Source: Chlorobiaceae bacterium (lineage in GTDB: Bacteria > Bacteroidota > Chlorobiia > Chlorobiales > Chlorobiaceae). Taken from it: a stretch of DNA of 64,000 nucleotides. Below the pieces are notes generated by a model. It was not told the DNA's origin. It saw only the letters and a program-made list of their open reading frames with translations, and did not search any database. The position numbers and the translations under genes were made by a program. Location: assembly GCA_013334865.1 (NCBI GenBank), contig JAAXWS010000003.1:104477-168476 (forward strand), read 5' to 3'. Below, piece by piece: positions 46,378-57,254 of the stretch (positions are counted from its first letter, which is position 1; the number at the start of each line of letters is the position of its first letter).

Positions 46378-46385
46378 CGTATATT
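46378..46385 (+). promoter_or_regulatory. Candidate -10 element for the four-helix protein gene
   Basis: CGTATATT, 41 nt before ATG 46427. Confidence 0.5.
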
Positions 46386-46426
46386 CCCCGATCAACCGAA
46401 AAACAATCATCACCCGGAGCAGTACC

Positions 46427-47338
46427 ATGGATTCCCGACAGTCAGGAGCAGGCAGGAGCAGAATCGCCATCATCTGGACCTTGAGCCTCGTCGTGACGGC
46501 CGTGATCGCCTTTCTCGCCTCGTCCCGTATCCAGGGCGGCCTGGCCGGCAATGCCGGGGACCCTGCCGTACGCCGGCAGATGCTCGTCGCCGAAATGAGG
46601 ACGAACCTCGCCCGGTCGGCCGAAATGGAGAAGTGCGCCGTGCTGTCGGACCGTGACGAGGATGCCGGCAATTTCGCCGATGAATCGAAGTCATCCGCGG
46701 CAGCGCTCGACCGCGATCTCGGAAGGCTCCGGAAACTGATCGGCGAACATGGCAGCAGCAGGGAACGGGAGCAGCTGGACAAGTTCGACAGTTCATGGAA
46801 GAACCTGAAACAGATCGACGCCGAGCTGCTTGTTGCCGCGCCGCAGAACACGAACGTCAAGGCGATCGAGCTGTCGGGCACAATTGGCGCCGAACTGCTC
46901 CAGAAGCTCCATGACGACTTCGGCAAGGCCGCACTGAAGGCGGCATCGCCTTCGAAACGGGTCGAGCTGGAGAAGCTGGCCGGACAGGCCGAAACCGCGG
47001 TACTGAACATCGCCCTGCTCCAGATGCGCCATATCCATGCCCCGTCGCCGGCCGACAAGCGCGCCATCGAAAGCTCGATGAACGAATCGAGGAAGCGGGC
47101 CGAGGCATCAATGAAGACAATGGAGGCCGCAGCCGGCAAAAAAAGCGGCACCTTCCTGAACGGTGCGGCGACCGTGCTCGGCGAATTCATGCAGCTCAAC
47201 GAAGAGATCGTCCGCCTCTCGAAGATCGATTCGAACGCCGGATCGACCGAGATATCGCTCGGCAAAAGGCGCCTTGCCGACGCCGAATGCGACCGTGAGC
47301 TGAAATCCCTGCAGAAAATCGGCGCAGAAACGCCCTGA
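46427..47338 (+). CDS. Membrane-anchored four-helix-bundle protein (4HB_MCP-like sensor module)
   Basis: A 303-residue protein with one transmembrane segment near residues 13-32 (IAIIWTLSLVVTAVIAFLAS), then a long, charged, all-helical region in the periplasm. The opening VRRQMLVAEMRTNLARSAEMEKCAVLSDRDEDAGNFA resembles the 4HB sensor domain of chemotaxis receptors. However, no second transmembrane helix, HAMP or signalling domain follows, and the chain simply ends with KSLQKIGAETP. It could be a free-standing sensor or binding subunit. It has its own promoter element and sits just before recD2. Confidence 0.7.
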   Translation: MDSRQSGAGRSRIAIIWTLSLVVTAVIAFLASSRIQGGLAGNAGDPAVRRQMLVAEMRTNLARSAEMEKCAVLSDRDEDAGNFADESKSSAAALDRDLGRLRKLIGEHGSSREREQLDKFDSSWKNLKQIDAELLVAAPQNTNVKAIELSGTIGAELLQKLHDDFGKAALKAASPSKRVELEKLAGQAETAVLNIALLQMRHIHAPSPADKRAIESSMNESRKRAEASMKTMEAAAGKKSGTFLNGAATVLGEFMQLNEEIVRLSKIDSNAGSTEISLGKRRLADAECDRELKSLQKIGAETP

Positions 47339-47389
47339 TGTGTTGCGTTCCATGATCAAGTAGCGGGGCACGCGGTTCCCGCACGGTTC

Positions 47390-47425
47390 ATCCACGAAGT
47401 CCACTTCGTCCACCACATCCACCGC
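47390..47425 (+). repeat. 9-bp tandem repeat, four units, upstream of recD2
   Basis: Units atccacgaa, gtccacttc, gtccaccac and atccaccgc (consensus RTCCACNNN). This is the reverse complement of the GTGGAYNNN unit found after metF at 20030-20065. Confidence 0.75.
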
Positions 47426-47430
47426 AACCG

Positions 47431-49632
<2,202 letters not shown>

Positions 49633-50407
49633 GGACCCTGGCCGCGCCCGGCGTCTCCCCGATCCCCGCAAGAAGGGCCTCGACGTCCCTCCCCTCCGCC
49701 TGCAGCCTCCGGAAATCCTCCATCACGTACTCGGCCATGACCTCCCTGGTGTACTCCGGATGGAACTGCACGCCCCACGCGCACGGGCCGACCCTGAAGG
49801 CATGGTTCGGTTCGTACGGGTTTCCGGCGAGCCGCACGGCCCCCGGAGGGAGGCGGAGCACGCTCTGGGCATGCGTCGCATGAGCGAAGAAGTGTCCCGG
49901 GACGCCCCCGAACAGCCGATCCTCCCGGGCCTCCGGCGTCAGGTCGACCTCGACGGTGCCGACTTCGCGGCCGAGCGGATGGTAACCGACCTCACCGCCT
50001 GCGGCCCGCCCCAGGAGCTGGTGCCCGTAGCAGATTCCGAGGAACGGGACGCAGGCTTCGAGCAGGCCGGCGATCCAGCGTTCGATGGCAAGGCTCCAGG
50101 GCAGCTCGTCGGTGACCATGGCGTGGGAACCGGTGACCACCGCTCCGGCGCACTCTCCCGGATCGGGCAGGTGCTCGCCATGAACCGCATCGGCCACCCT
50201 GACCGGGCATCGCAACCCCCCGAGTCCGTCGATGATCCACTGTTCGAAATCGCCCAGGCGCCCGGCGGTGCAGGCGTGCGTGCTCCCGGCCTTGATGATG
50301 AAAAGGCTCTTCATGTACGTTCTTTCGATGAGTTGCGAATCTCGGCACAAAACTATCATCTTTCGAAACCAGAAACAACCGGCGCGCCTGTCATCGCCCC
50401 TTTTTTT

Positions 50408-50415
50408 CGTATATT
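50408..50415 (+). promoter_or_regulatory. Candidate -10 element for aroK
   Basis: CGTATATT, 38 nt before the aroK ATG. Confidence 0.5.
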
Positions 50416-50453
50416 TGCCGCAAACCGTAACGAGCCCATTGCAGGCGCCCGGC

Positions 50454-51032
50454 ATGATGAAACACCATTCCCTCATATTCCTTACCGGCTTCAGCGGATC
50501 CGGCAAATCGACCATCGGCCCGCTCCTGGCCAACTCTCTCGGCTTCGAGTTCGTGGACCTCGACAAGGCGATCGAACAGTCGGCCGGCAAGAGCATCAAC
50601 AGGATATTCGCGGAGGAGGGCGAAACCGGGTTCAGGGCGAAGGAGCTGCAGAGCCTCGAAGCCCTGGCTTCGCGTGGTGAGCTTGTGGTCTCCCTCGGCG
50701 GCGGGGTGCTTGAAAACGACAAATGCCTCGGCTTCATCAGATCCCACGGAACCCTGGTCTACCTGAAGTCGAGCCCCGAGATCCTGGCCATGCGGCTGCA
50801 GCACAAGACCGACCGGCCGCTCCTCAAGGCCGAGAACGGCCGGCGGCTGACGAAGGAGGAGATCCTGGCACGCATCACCGCAATGCTCGAGAAGCGGGAG
50901 CCGAGGTACCTCAAGGCGGACCTCGTCGTCGTGACCGACTCGAAGAAGATCGGCTCATCGGTCGAGGAGCTGACCAGGAAGATCGAGCGGCATATACGGA
51001 AAGCCGAAAGGAACATCAACAAGGAGAAGTGA
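50454..51032 (+). CDS. aroK: Shikimate kinase
   Basis: Phosphorylates shikimate at the 3-OH (chorismate pathway). The 192-residue P-loop kinase has Walker A GFSGSGKSTI, the DLDKAIEQSAG motif (substrate-binding Asp), FRAKELQSLE, LGGGVLEND, the lid region TDRPLL and KREPRYLKAD. The C-terminal tail is a Lys-rich helix. ATG 50454 or 50457 may be used (ATGATG). aroB starts 2 nt after its stop, with AAGGAG near the junction, so aroK-aroB form an operon. Confidence 0.95.
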   Translation: MMKHHSLIFLTGFSGSGKSTIGPLLANSLGFEFVDLDKAIEQSAGKSINRIFAEEGETGFRAKELQSLEALASRGELVVSLGGGVLENDKCLGFIRSHGTLVYLKSSPEILAMRLQHKTDRPLLKAENGRRLTKEEILARITAMLEKREPRYLKADLVVVTDSKKIGSSVEELTRKIERHIRKAERNINKEK

Positions 51033-51034
51033 GC

Positions 51035-52138
51035 ATGGAGACCCCGTCAAGCCATATCGTCGTCAGAACGCCGGTGATCGATGCGATCGGCGAGCTTTAC
51101 GCGGCCCACGGCCTTGCCAGGAAATGCGTGCTCCTCTTCGACGGGAACACCCGCAGGCTTTTCGGCGACAGGATCCTCGAGTCGCTGCAACGGCAGGGCT
51201 TCCAGACCAGGGAGCTGGTCGTGCCCGCCCGAGAAACCTCCAAGAGCCTCCCGTCGGCCTGGAAGCTCTACGGAGCGATGATCGAAGCGGACGTCGACCG
51301 GAGCTGGAACCTGCTCTGCGTCGGCGGCGGCGTCGTGGGCGACCTCGGCGGCTACATCGCCGCGAGCTACTACCGCGGCATCCCGGTCGTGCAGCTTCCG
51401 ACCACCCTGCTCGCCATGACCGACAGCTCCATCGGCGGCAAGGTGGCCATCAACCACCCCCTCGGCAAGAACCTCATCGGCTTCTTCCACCTGCCGGAGC
51501 TGGTGCTGATCGATCCATCGTTCCTGAGGTCGCTGCCCTCGAGGGAGATCTACGGCGGCATGGCCGAAGTGGTCAAGTACGGCTTCATCTCCGACCGGAG
51601 CTTCTTCGATTTCCTCAACGAGCACTTCGACGAGGTCGTCGGCCTGAGGGAGCCCTACCTGACCGAGGCGGTCAGCCGGAGCGCCTTCACCAAGGCGGAG
51701 GTGGTTGAAAAGGACTTCAGGGAGACCACCGGACTGAGGGCCACGCTCAACTTCGGGCACACCTTCGCCCACGGCCTCGAAAAACTTGCGGAATACCGCA
51801 ACCTGCGGCACGGCGAGGCGGTGACGATCGGCATGGTCTGCGCGCTCTTCCTTTCGAAAAGGCTCGGATTCCTGCCGGAACCGGAACTGGCCGAAGGGCT
51901 CGGCCTGATGCGGCGGTTCCGCTTCCCGGGGGGGGTGGTCGACCGCAGGTTCCTCGCCCACGGGAGCGATGCGATCTTCGAGAGCATGTTCTCCGACAAG
52001 AAGAAGATCGACAGGAAGCTCCGCTTCGTGCTGCTCGACCGGATCGGGCACGCGTTCCTGCACGGCGAGGATGTGAAGAATGCCGAAGTGACCGGCGCCA
52101 TCGACGACGCCAGGGCGTGGTTCAGTAACAGAAAATAA
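51035..52138 (+). CDS. aroB: 3-dehydroquinate synthase
   Basis: Cyclises DAHP to 3-dehydroquinate (second step of the shikimate pathway). The 367-residue protein has the NAD-binding GGGVVGDLGGYIAASYYRGI, the region QLPTTLLAMTDSSIGGKVAINHPLGKNLIG, the zinc-ligand residues in EVVKYGFISD, FGHTFAHGLEK (zinc His) and RHGEAVTIGMVCA. AAGGAG at 51021 serves as Shine-Dalgarno and fixes the start. It is the second gene of the aroK-aroB operon. Confidence 0.96.
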   Translation: METPSSHIVVRTPVIDAIGELYAAHGLARKCVLLFDGNTRRLFGDRILESLQRQGFQTRELVVPARETSKSLPSAWKLYGAMIEADVDRSWNLLCVGGGVVGDLGGYIAASYYRGIPVVQLPTTLLAMTDSSIGGKVAINHPLGKNLIGFFHLPELVLIDPSFLRSLPSREIYGGMAEVVKYGFISDRSFFDFLNEHFDEVVGLREPYLTEAVSRSAFTKAEVVEKDFRETTGLRATLNFGHTFAHGLEKLAEYRNLRHGEAVTIGMVCALFLSKRLGFLPEPELAEGLGLMRRFRFPGGVVDRRFLAHGSDAIFESMFSDKKKIDRKLRFVLLDRIGHAFLHGEDVKNAEVTGAIDDARAWFSNRK

Positions 52139-52165
52139 TTCGACCAGGGAGATCCCATACTCAGG

Positions 52166-52231
52166 CGGGCTTTAGCCCGGCGGACATTAAATCCTGCGTT
52201 CTCTTGTGTTGCCCCGGGTTTCAACCCGGGG
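52166..52231. repeat. Pair of short GC-rich palindromes after aroB
   Basis: CGGGCT-TT-AGCCCG (52166-52179) and CCCCGGGTT-TC-AACCCGGGG (52212-52231), 32 nt apart in the aroB-coaX gap. Both are perfect, tiny-loop hairpins without T-runs, resembling dispersed palindromes seen in many GC-rich genomes. Confidence 0.65.
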
Positions 52232-52257
52232 AGGAAGAATGCCCCCCTCTTGAGAAT

Positions 52258-53058
52258 TCATCCCGGCCGGTTCATCTCCAGCAGCAGCCTGCTTCCGCGG
52301 ACCACGGCATGCTCGTCCACCACGTCGATGCCTTCGATCTCCGGGGCGATGAGGCGGCTGTTCCCGCCGGTGGCGATGACGCTCACCGTCGTTTCCCCGA
52401 GCTCCTCGCGAAGATAGATGCTGATCTCCCCGATCAGCCCCTCGACCTGCTTGACCGCTCCCCAGAAGATTCCGCTCCGTATGCACTCGACGGTCGAGCG
52501 GCCGAGCAGGCCCGTCCGCCGGTCGATGCTCACCAGCGGAAGCTGGGCGGTCCTCGCATTGAGCGCACCCGACATCACGTCGAGGCCGGGCATGATCAGA
52601 CCCCCGACATACTCCCCTTTCGAATCGAGTACATCGAAGGTGATGGCCGTTCCGATGTCGACAGCGATATGCGCCCGGGCCGGGAAGAGGCGTGCGCTCC
52701 AGGCACAGAGTGCGATACGGTCGGCACCGAAGGCGTGGCTGTTCTCGTAGCGAAGGGTGAAGGGCAACCGGAGACCGGAACCGATGGAGAGCACCGGCAC
52801 TGATAGCCCTGAACCGAGCGCTTCGGCGCAGCGGGCGGCGACATCGGGGACGACGCTGCAGATGGCTGCATCGCGGAATGGGCCATGGGCGCGGGAGAGC
52901 TTTCCGAGCACGTCGGTCACGGATGCAGGATCTGCGAGGACGCTGGTAGGCAGCCGCTCGGTCAGCGGGTCCGGACCGTCCGGGAAAACGGCCATCGTGG
53001 TGGTCGTGTTGCCGACGACAACCACCAGCCTCGGCGCATCACCCTGTCGGAGTTCCAT
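52258..53058 (-). CDS. coaX: Type III pantothenate kinase
   Basis: First step of CoA synthesis. The 266-residue ASKHA-fold protein has GADRIALCAWSAR, HIAVDIGTAITFDVL with the catalytic Asp134, GGLIMPGLDVMSGAL, and ATGGNSRLI. The N-terminal phosphate motif is normally D-V-G-N-T. Here it reads VVVVGNTTTT, so Asp is replaced by Val14. The rest of the enzyme is intact, so the change may be tolerated. It lies 24 nt downstream of the membrane-protein gene on the same strand. Confidence 0.9.
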   Translation of the reverse strand: MELRQGDAPRLVVVVGNTTTTMAVFPDGPDPLTERLPTSVLADPASVTDVLGKLSRAHGPFRDAAICSVVPDVAARCAEALGSGLSVPVLSIGSGLRLPFTLRYENSHAFGADRIALCAWSARLFPARAHIAVDIGTAITFDVLDSKGEYVGGLIMPGLDVMSGALNARTAQLPLVSIDRRTGLLGRSTVECIRSGIFWGAVKQVEGLIGEISIYLREELGETTVSVIATGGNSRLIAPEIEGIDVVDEHAVVRGSRLLLEMNRPG

Positions 53059-53082
53059 TGGTCTGCTCGAAAAAGAGCCGGT

Positions 53083-53598
53083 TCAGGGACGCTTGACCGT
53101 CAGGCCGGTCTTTACCGCAAGATCTGTCAGCAGCTTGCCGGACCCGGGAAGCCCGTGCTCTCCTTCGGTGACGAAGAGCGAGTCGCGCAGCCCGGCGTTC
53201 ATCGCCACGATGAAGACCTTCGGGGGCGGATTGTAGGTCACCTGCTCCTGGTAGATCGAAACGATGTCCTTGTAGAGGAACTGCTTTTTGGCGCCGCTGC
53301 GGAACCGGTATTCGATCCGGTCGCCGGCAAGCTGCACGGCGTCGCCGTCGTTGCCGTGCTCGGCACTGAACTTCGTGTTGTAATACTGGGGCACACCCAG
53401 GGCAATGGTGGTCATCACCACGAGAAGCGAGGTCTTCCAGAGGCAGCCGAAATCGACGCCGTAGGAAAACTTGCCGTAGCGGTAGAACACGGCCCAGCCG
53501 GCAGCCAGGAACAGCATGGCCAGCGTCCAGGTGACGTAGTAGTAGTAATCGAGCCACCAGCCAGGAAACGGCATCGGATACGGGAAAAGTTCGGACAT
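53083..53598 (-). CDS. Small membrane protein with PH-like C-terminal domain
   Basis: A 171-residue protein. Two transmembrane helices lie near residues 15-40 (YYYYVTWTLAMLFLAAGWAV) and 55-72 (SLLVVMTTIALGVPQ). The C-terminal beta-rich part (about 85-171) has DRIEYRFRSGAKKQFLYKDIVSIYQE and KVFIVAMNAG, resembling bacterial PH-type domains. I choose ATG 53598 because the longer frame reaches into the divergent gene's promoter. It probably forms an operon with coaX. Function unknown. Confidence 0.65.
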   Translation of the reverse strand: MSELFPYPMPFPGWWLDYYYYVTWTLAMLFLAAGWAVFYRYGKFSYGVDFGCLWKTSLLVVMTTIALGVPQYYNTKFSAEHGNDGDAVQLAGDRIEYRFRSGAKKQFLYKDIVSIYQEQVTYNPPPKVFIVAMNAGLRDSLFVTEGEHGLPGSGKLLTDLAVKTGLTVKRP

Positions 53599-53696
53599 GG
53601 GTGCAATCCCGGGGAGTTTCTTGTTAATTTGAACGACCCAAAAATACAGCTTTTCGGACTCTCTTTGAAACACAATCATCACAACGCCGACAACCA

Positions 53697-54113
53697 ATGA
53701 AATCATACCACAAGGAACTCTGGATGGAGGTCCCGACGAGGATGGACTTCGTGAACATCACCGGAGACGTTGAAGCTGCCCTGCGCGAAAGCGGCATCAG
53801 GGAGGGGCTCTGCCTCGTGAACGCCATGCACATCACGGCCTCGGTCTTCATCAACGATGACGAACCGGGGCTCCACGCCGACTACAAGGAGTGGCTCGAG
53901 GGACTCGCCCCGCACGACCCGTCGCGCTACCGCCACAACCGCACCGGCGAGGACAACGGCGACGCCCACCACAAGCGCCAGGTGATGGGACGGGAGGTGG
54001 TGGTGGCCGTGACGGCGGGCAGGCTTCACCTCGGCCCATGGGAGCAGCTCTTCTACGGCGAGTTCGACGGCCGACGCCGCAAGCGCGTGCTGGTGAAGAT
54101 CATCGGGGAATAA
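53697..54113 (+). CDS. YjbQ family protein (UPF0047)
   Basis: A 138-residue protein of the YjbQ/UPF0047 family, some members of which have weak thiamine-phosphate synthase activity. It has [46 protein letters not shown], and the conserved [22 protein letters not shown] with metal-binding His residues, then [18 protein letters not shown]. Length is typical. The physiological role is unsettled. A 64-nt palindromic element follows 2 nt after the stop. Confidence 0.9.
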   Translation: MKSYHKELWMEVPTRMDFVNITGDVEAALRESGIREGLCLVNAMHITASVFINDDEPGLHADYKEWLEGLAPHDPSRYRHNRTGEDNGDAHHKRQVMGREVVVAVTAGRLHLGPWEQLFYGEFDGRRRKRVLVKIIGE

Positions 54114-54115
54114 CG

Positions 54116-54179
54116 CTGGGGTCAGGTCTTGTATTTTAGCATTTAATCCAAAACGCTAAAATACAAGACCTGACCCCAG
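54116..54179. repeat. REP/MITE-like 25-bp inverted repeat
   Basis: Perfect 25-bp arms at 54116-54140 and 54155-54179 with a 14-nt AT-rich loop. The arms begin CTGGGGTCAGGTCTT and contain TACAAGACCTGACCCC in the other orientation. That word is frequent in intergenic palindromes of many bacteria, often linked to RAYT transposases. No transposase gene is in the window. It has no T-run, so termination is not its primary design. Confidence 0.8.
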
Positions 54180-54204
54180 TCCTGTTGAATCACAGGGTGT
54201 CGAG

Positions 54205-54244
54205 AAAAACAAAGAGCCCCGGCATGCCGGGGCTCTTTGTTTTT
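54205..54244. terminator. Bidirectional terminator between yjbQ and glnN
   Basis: A 40-nt perfect palindrome: outer AAAAACAAAG and CTTTGTTTTT, inner AGCCCCGGCATGCCGGGGCT. The A/T ends give a U-run for both strands. Confidence 0.92.
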
Positions 54245-54262
54245 GTGCCTACGCTACGAGAA

Positions 54263-56410
54263 TCAGTGCTCGAAGAGCATTTCCGAGTAGGTCGGAAGCT
54301 GCCAGCGGCTGCGGTCGACCTGGAACTCCAGCTTGTCGGCAACCTCGCGGACGGCGAGCATGCAGGGAAGTATCCTCGCTGCGCAGAAGTCCGCCTTCTC
54401 GAGCTCGCTCTCGAGCTCCTCCATCTCCTCGACGGTCTCTTCGAGGATGCCGGTGAGATCCATGAGCTTGGAAAGGTCCTCGGCCAGGCTCTTCAGATGG
54501 GAACCCTGGCTCTTCAGAGCAGCCTCGGAGACGCCGATCACTTCGGATGCGGCGATGAGGTTGTTGAAGGAACTGCCGATATCGCCCTGGTACTCGGAGA
54601 CGTCCGGGATGACCATGGTCTTGATCATCAGGAGCAGGGTCTTGGCTTCAATGTCGATGCCCTTGACATAGCGCTCGAGGCGGACATTGTAGCGGGAGTC
54701 GATCTCCTCTGCGGTCAGCACGCCGTACTTGACGAACATGTCGACGGTATCCTTCGCGATCCAGGCGCGCACCGATTCCGGGGTATTCTTCAGGTTCGGC
54801 AGGCCACGATCGGCGGCAGCCTTCTGCAGGTCCTCGCTGTAGTTGTCGCCAGGGTAGCGGACATCCCTGGTGGCGGTGATGCCCTCGCGGATGGCCTCCA
54901 GGATGGCGTCGTCCTTCGACTTGCCGGCAGCGATCTTGGCGTTGATGGCATCAGTCGTGGCATCGAGCCCTTCGGCCATGATGGTGTTGAGCACCATGTT
55001 CGGCACGGAGACCGGCTGGCTGGAGCCGACGGCACGGAACTCGAACTTGTTGCCGGTAAAGGCGAACGGCGAGGTGCGGTTGCGGTCGGTGTAGTCCTTG
55101 TTGAGTACCGGCAGGTGGCTGAGGCCGAGGTCGATGATCTGCTTCACGCTCTTCAGGTCGACCTTGCCGCTCTCGATGGCGTCGAGGACACCCTCGAGCT
55201 GCGCGCCGAGGAATGCGGTCATGACGGCCGGCGGGGCCTCGTTGGCACCGAGGCGATGGTCGTTGCCGATGCTGGCGACCGAAGCGCGGAGCACGGCTGC
55301 ACGCTTGTGCAGGCCCTTGAGCACGCTAACCAGGAAGACCAGGAAGCTGATGTTCGACTCGGGGGTTTCGCCCGGATCGAGGAGGTTCATGCCGCCGTCG
55401 ATGCCGATGGACCAGTTGTTGTGCTTGCCCGAACCGTTGATACCGGCGAAGGGCTTTTCGAACAGGAGCAGGGCGAAGCCGTGCTTGTCGGCCACCTTGC
55501 GAAGCACCTCCATGATGAGCAGGTTATGGTCGGAAGCGATGTTGGCCTGCTCGAAGGTCGGGGCGATCTCGAACTGGTGCGGGGCGACCTCGTTGTGGCG
55601 CGTCTTGGCCGGGATGCCGAGCAGGTAGAGCTCCTCTTCGGCATCCTGCATGAATTCGATCACGCGGTCCGGGATGGAGCCGAAGTAGTGGTCTTCGAGC
55701 TGCTGGCCCTTCGGCGGCAGGGCGCCGAGCAGGGTGCGGCCGGTCATGACCAGGTCAGGGCGCTGCGAATAGAACTTCTTGTCGATCAGGAAGTACTCCT
55801 GCTCCACGCCGGCGTTAGTGATGACGCGCTGCACACCCTTGATGCCGATCGTGTCGAGCAGCCTGATGGCGGCCTTGCTGACGGCGTCCATGGAGCGGAG
55901 CAGCGGGGTCTTCTCGTCGAGCGCCTCGCCATGGTAGGAGATGAAGACGGTCGGGATGCAGAGGGTCAGGCCTTTGCCGCCCTTCATGAGGAATGCCGGG
56001 CTGGTCGGGTCCCATGCGGTATAGCCGCGGGCCTCGAAGGTGGTGCGCATGCCGCCGGACGGGAAGCTCGACGCGTCGGGCTCGCCCTGGATCAGCTGCT
56101 CGCCGGAGAAGCGCTCGATGGCAAGGCCGTCCCGCTCGATCGAAAGGAACGCGTCATGTTTCTCGGCGGTCGTGCCGGTCATCGGCTGGAACCAGTGGGT
56201 GTAGTGGGTCGCACCATGCTCCATCGCCCACTCCTTCATGCCGTGGGCAACGACACCTGCGATATCCTGGGGAAGCTTCTTGCCTGCCTTGATGGTATCC
56301 TGCAGGGCCTTGAAGACCTCCTTGGGAAGCTTTTCGCGCATGATGTCAGTGCCGAACGTGTATGCGCCATAATAGCTTGACGCCACTTTAGATTTGCTCT
56401 CGTTGCTCAA
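54263..56410 (-). CDS. glnN: Glutamine synthetase type III
   Basis: ATP-dependent glutamate + ammonia to glutamine. The 715-residue length is diagnostic of GSIII (about 700-730), against about 450 for GSI. GSIII landmarks are YGAYTFGTDIMREKLPKEVF, HWFQPMTGTTAEKHDAF, PSGGMRTTFEARGYTAWDPTSPAF, FGSIPDRVIEFMQDAEEELYLLGIPAKTRHNEVAPHQFEIAP (key part RHNEVAPHQFE) and GINGSGKHNNWSIG. Active-site Glu and His residues are kept. A Lrp-type regulator gene lies 58 nt upstream in the same direction. The gene ends before a bidirectional terminator. Confidence 0.96.
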   Translation of the reverse strand: MSNESKSKVASSYYGAYTFGTDIMREKLPKEVFKALQDTIKAGKKLPQDIAGVVAHGMKEWAMEHGATHYTHWFQPMTGTTAEKHDAFLSIERDGLAIERFSGEQLIQGEPDASSFPSGGMRTTFEARGYTAWDPTSPAFLMKGGKGLTLCIPTVFISYHGEALDEKTPLLRSMDAVSKAAIRLLDTIGIKGVQRVITNAGVEQEYFLIDKKFYSQRPDLVMTGRTLLGALPPKGQQLEDHYFGSIPDRVIEFMQDAEEELYLLGIPAKTRHNEVAPHQFEIAPTFEQANIASDHNLLIMEVLRKVADKHGFALLLFEKPFAGINGSGKHNNWSIGIDGGMNLLDPGETPESNISFLVFLVSVLKGLHKRAAVLRASVASIGNDHRLGANEAPPAVMTAFLGAQLEGVLDAIESGKVDLKSVKQIIDLGLSHLPVLNKDYTDRNRTSPFAFTGNKFEFRAVGSSQPVSVPNMVLNTIMAEGLDATTDAINAKIAAGKSKDDAILEAIREGITATRDVRYPGDNYSEDLQKAAADRGLPNLKNTPESVRAWIAKDTVDMFVKYGVLTAEEIDSRYNVRLERYVKGIDIEAKTLLLMIKTMVIPDVSEYQGDIGSSFNNLIAASEVIGVSEAALKSQGSHLKSLAEDLSKLMDLTGILEETVEEMEELESELEKADFCAARILPCMLAVREVADKLEFQVDRSRWQLPTYSEMLFEH

Positions 56411-56468
56411 GAGATCCTCCTTTTACTGGTTTGCAATGATGTAACGTTTTTTCGGAAAACCGGTTGTC

Positions 56469-56993
56469 TTACTTTCTTGATTTCTTCTCGTCGAAGGTGA
56501 TGAGCACCTGCCGGTCCTGGAGGTTGCCACGGACGATCTCGGCGCTGATCCTGTTATTCTTCTTCAGCTGCGACAGCACAAAGCTGGTGTTGGTGCCGAG
56601 CACCCCCGGCCAGCTCTGGATGCGCGACAGGAACCTTTCGAGCGAGGCCGTGTTGTGCGTCATGACCTTGAGGATATGGGAACCCTCGCCGGTCACGGAG
56701 TAGCACTCCATGATCTCCTCCTCCTTCATCACATGCTCCATGAAGGATTTGTAGTGCCTCGACGAGTCGACCCTCACACGGACGAACGCCTGGATGTCGA
56801 ACCCGAGCCTGCGTTCATCAACCTCCATGGTGAACCCCTTGATGATGGCGTTCTTCTGAAGCTTGTCCAGCCGTTCGCTGACCGAAGGGATCGACAGTCC
56901 GACCACTTCCGCCAGTTCGCTCAGGCGAATGCGCCCGTTGCCACCGAGTGACTCGATGATCTTGAGGTCGATGAGATCGAGGTGTCCTGACAT
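56469..56993 (-). CDS. Lrp/AsnC-family transcriptional regulator
   Basis: A 174-residue regulator. The N-terminal winged HTH (about 5-60) has LIDLKIIESLGGNGRIRLSELAEVVGLSIPSVSERLDKLQ (key part LSELAEVVGLSIPSVSERL). The C-terminal RAM/AsnC effector domain (about 70-150) has AFVRVRVDS, ECYSVTGEGSHILKVM and ...TNTSFVLSQLKKN. It sits 58 nt upstream of glnN on the same strand, so it may control nitrogen assimilation. Repeats of TAAGAAAT upstream suggest autoregulation. Confidence 0.92.
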   Translation of the reverse strand: MSGHLDLIDLKIIESLGGNGRIRLSELAEVVGLSIPSVSERLDKLQKNAIIKGFTMEVDERRLGFDIQAFVRVRVDSSRHYKSFMEHVMKEEEIMECYSVTGEGSHILKVMTHNTASLERFLSRIQSWPGVLGTNTSFVLSQLKKNNRISAEIVRGNLQDRQVLITFDEKKSRK

Positions 56994-57012
56994 AACAGAA
57001 TCTTCAGTTTTG

Positions 57013-57056
57013 TAAGAAATTAATGAAATCTAAGAAATAAGCAAGGCGATTTCTTA
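57013..57056 (-). promoter_or_regulatory. TAAGAAAT repeats upstream of the Lrp gene
   Basis: Two direct copies of TAAGAAAT (57013-57020, 57031-57038; 18 bp apart) and one inverted copy ATTTCTTA (57049-57056), 20-63 nt before the regulator start. Lrp-type proteins often bind such spaced AT-rich boxes. Confidence 0.5.
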
Positions 57057-57254
57057 ATAAAAGAGGATGATTTCGAGTTTTTTCCTAAAAAAATTAGGAC
57101 TAGATCGCGACAGCGGAACGAAAACCAGGCACAGGGAGTTGTTATTTGCAATCAAGAATGTAACTTAATAATATGTGTCCCTCAACAGGTTTCTCATCGG
57201 CAAGACCGGCAGGAGAGGCCGACGGGAAAGCCGCCCCCATCAAACCGGAACGAC

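Noticed and set aside
54185..56380. A 731-codon open frame on the plus strand across glnN
   Set aside because: It is the complement of the GSIII gene, with low-complexity Val/Leu/Asp/Glu composition and no domain; its start also runs through the terminator hairpin.
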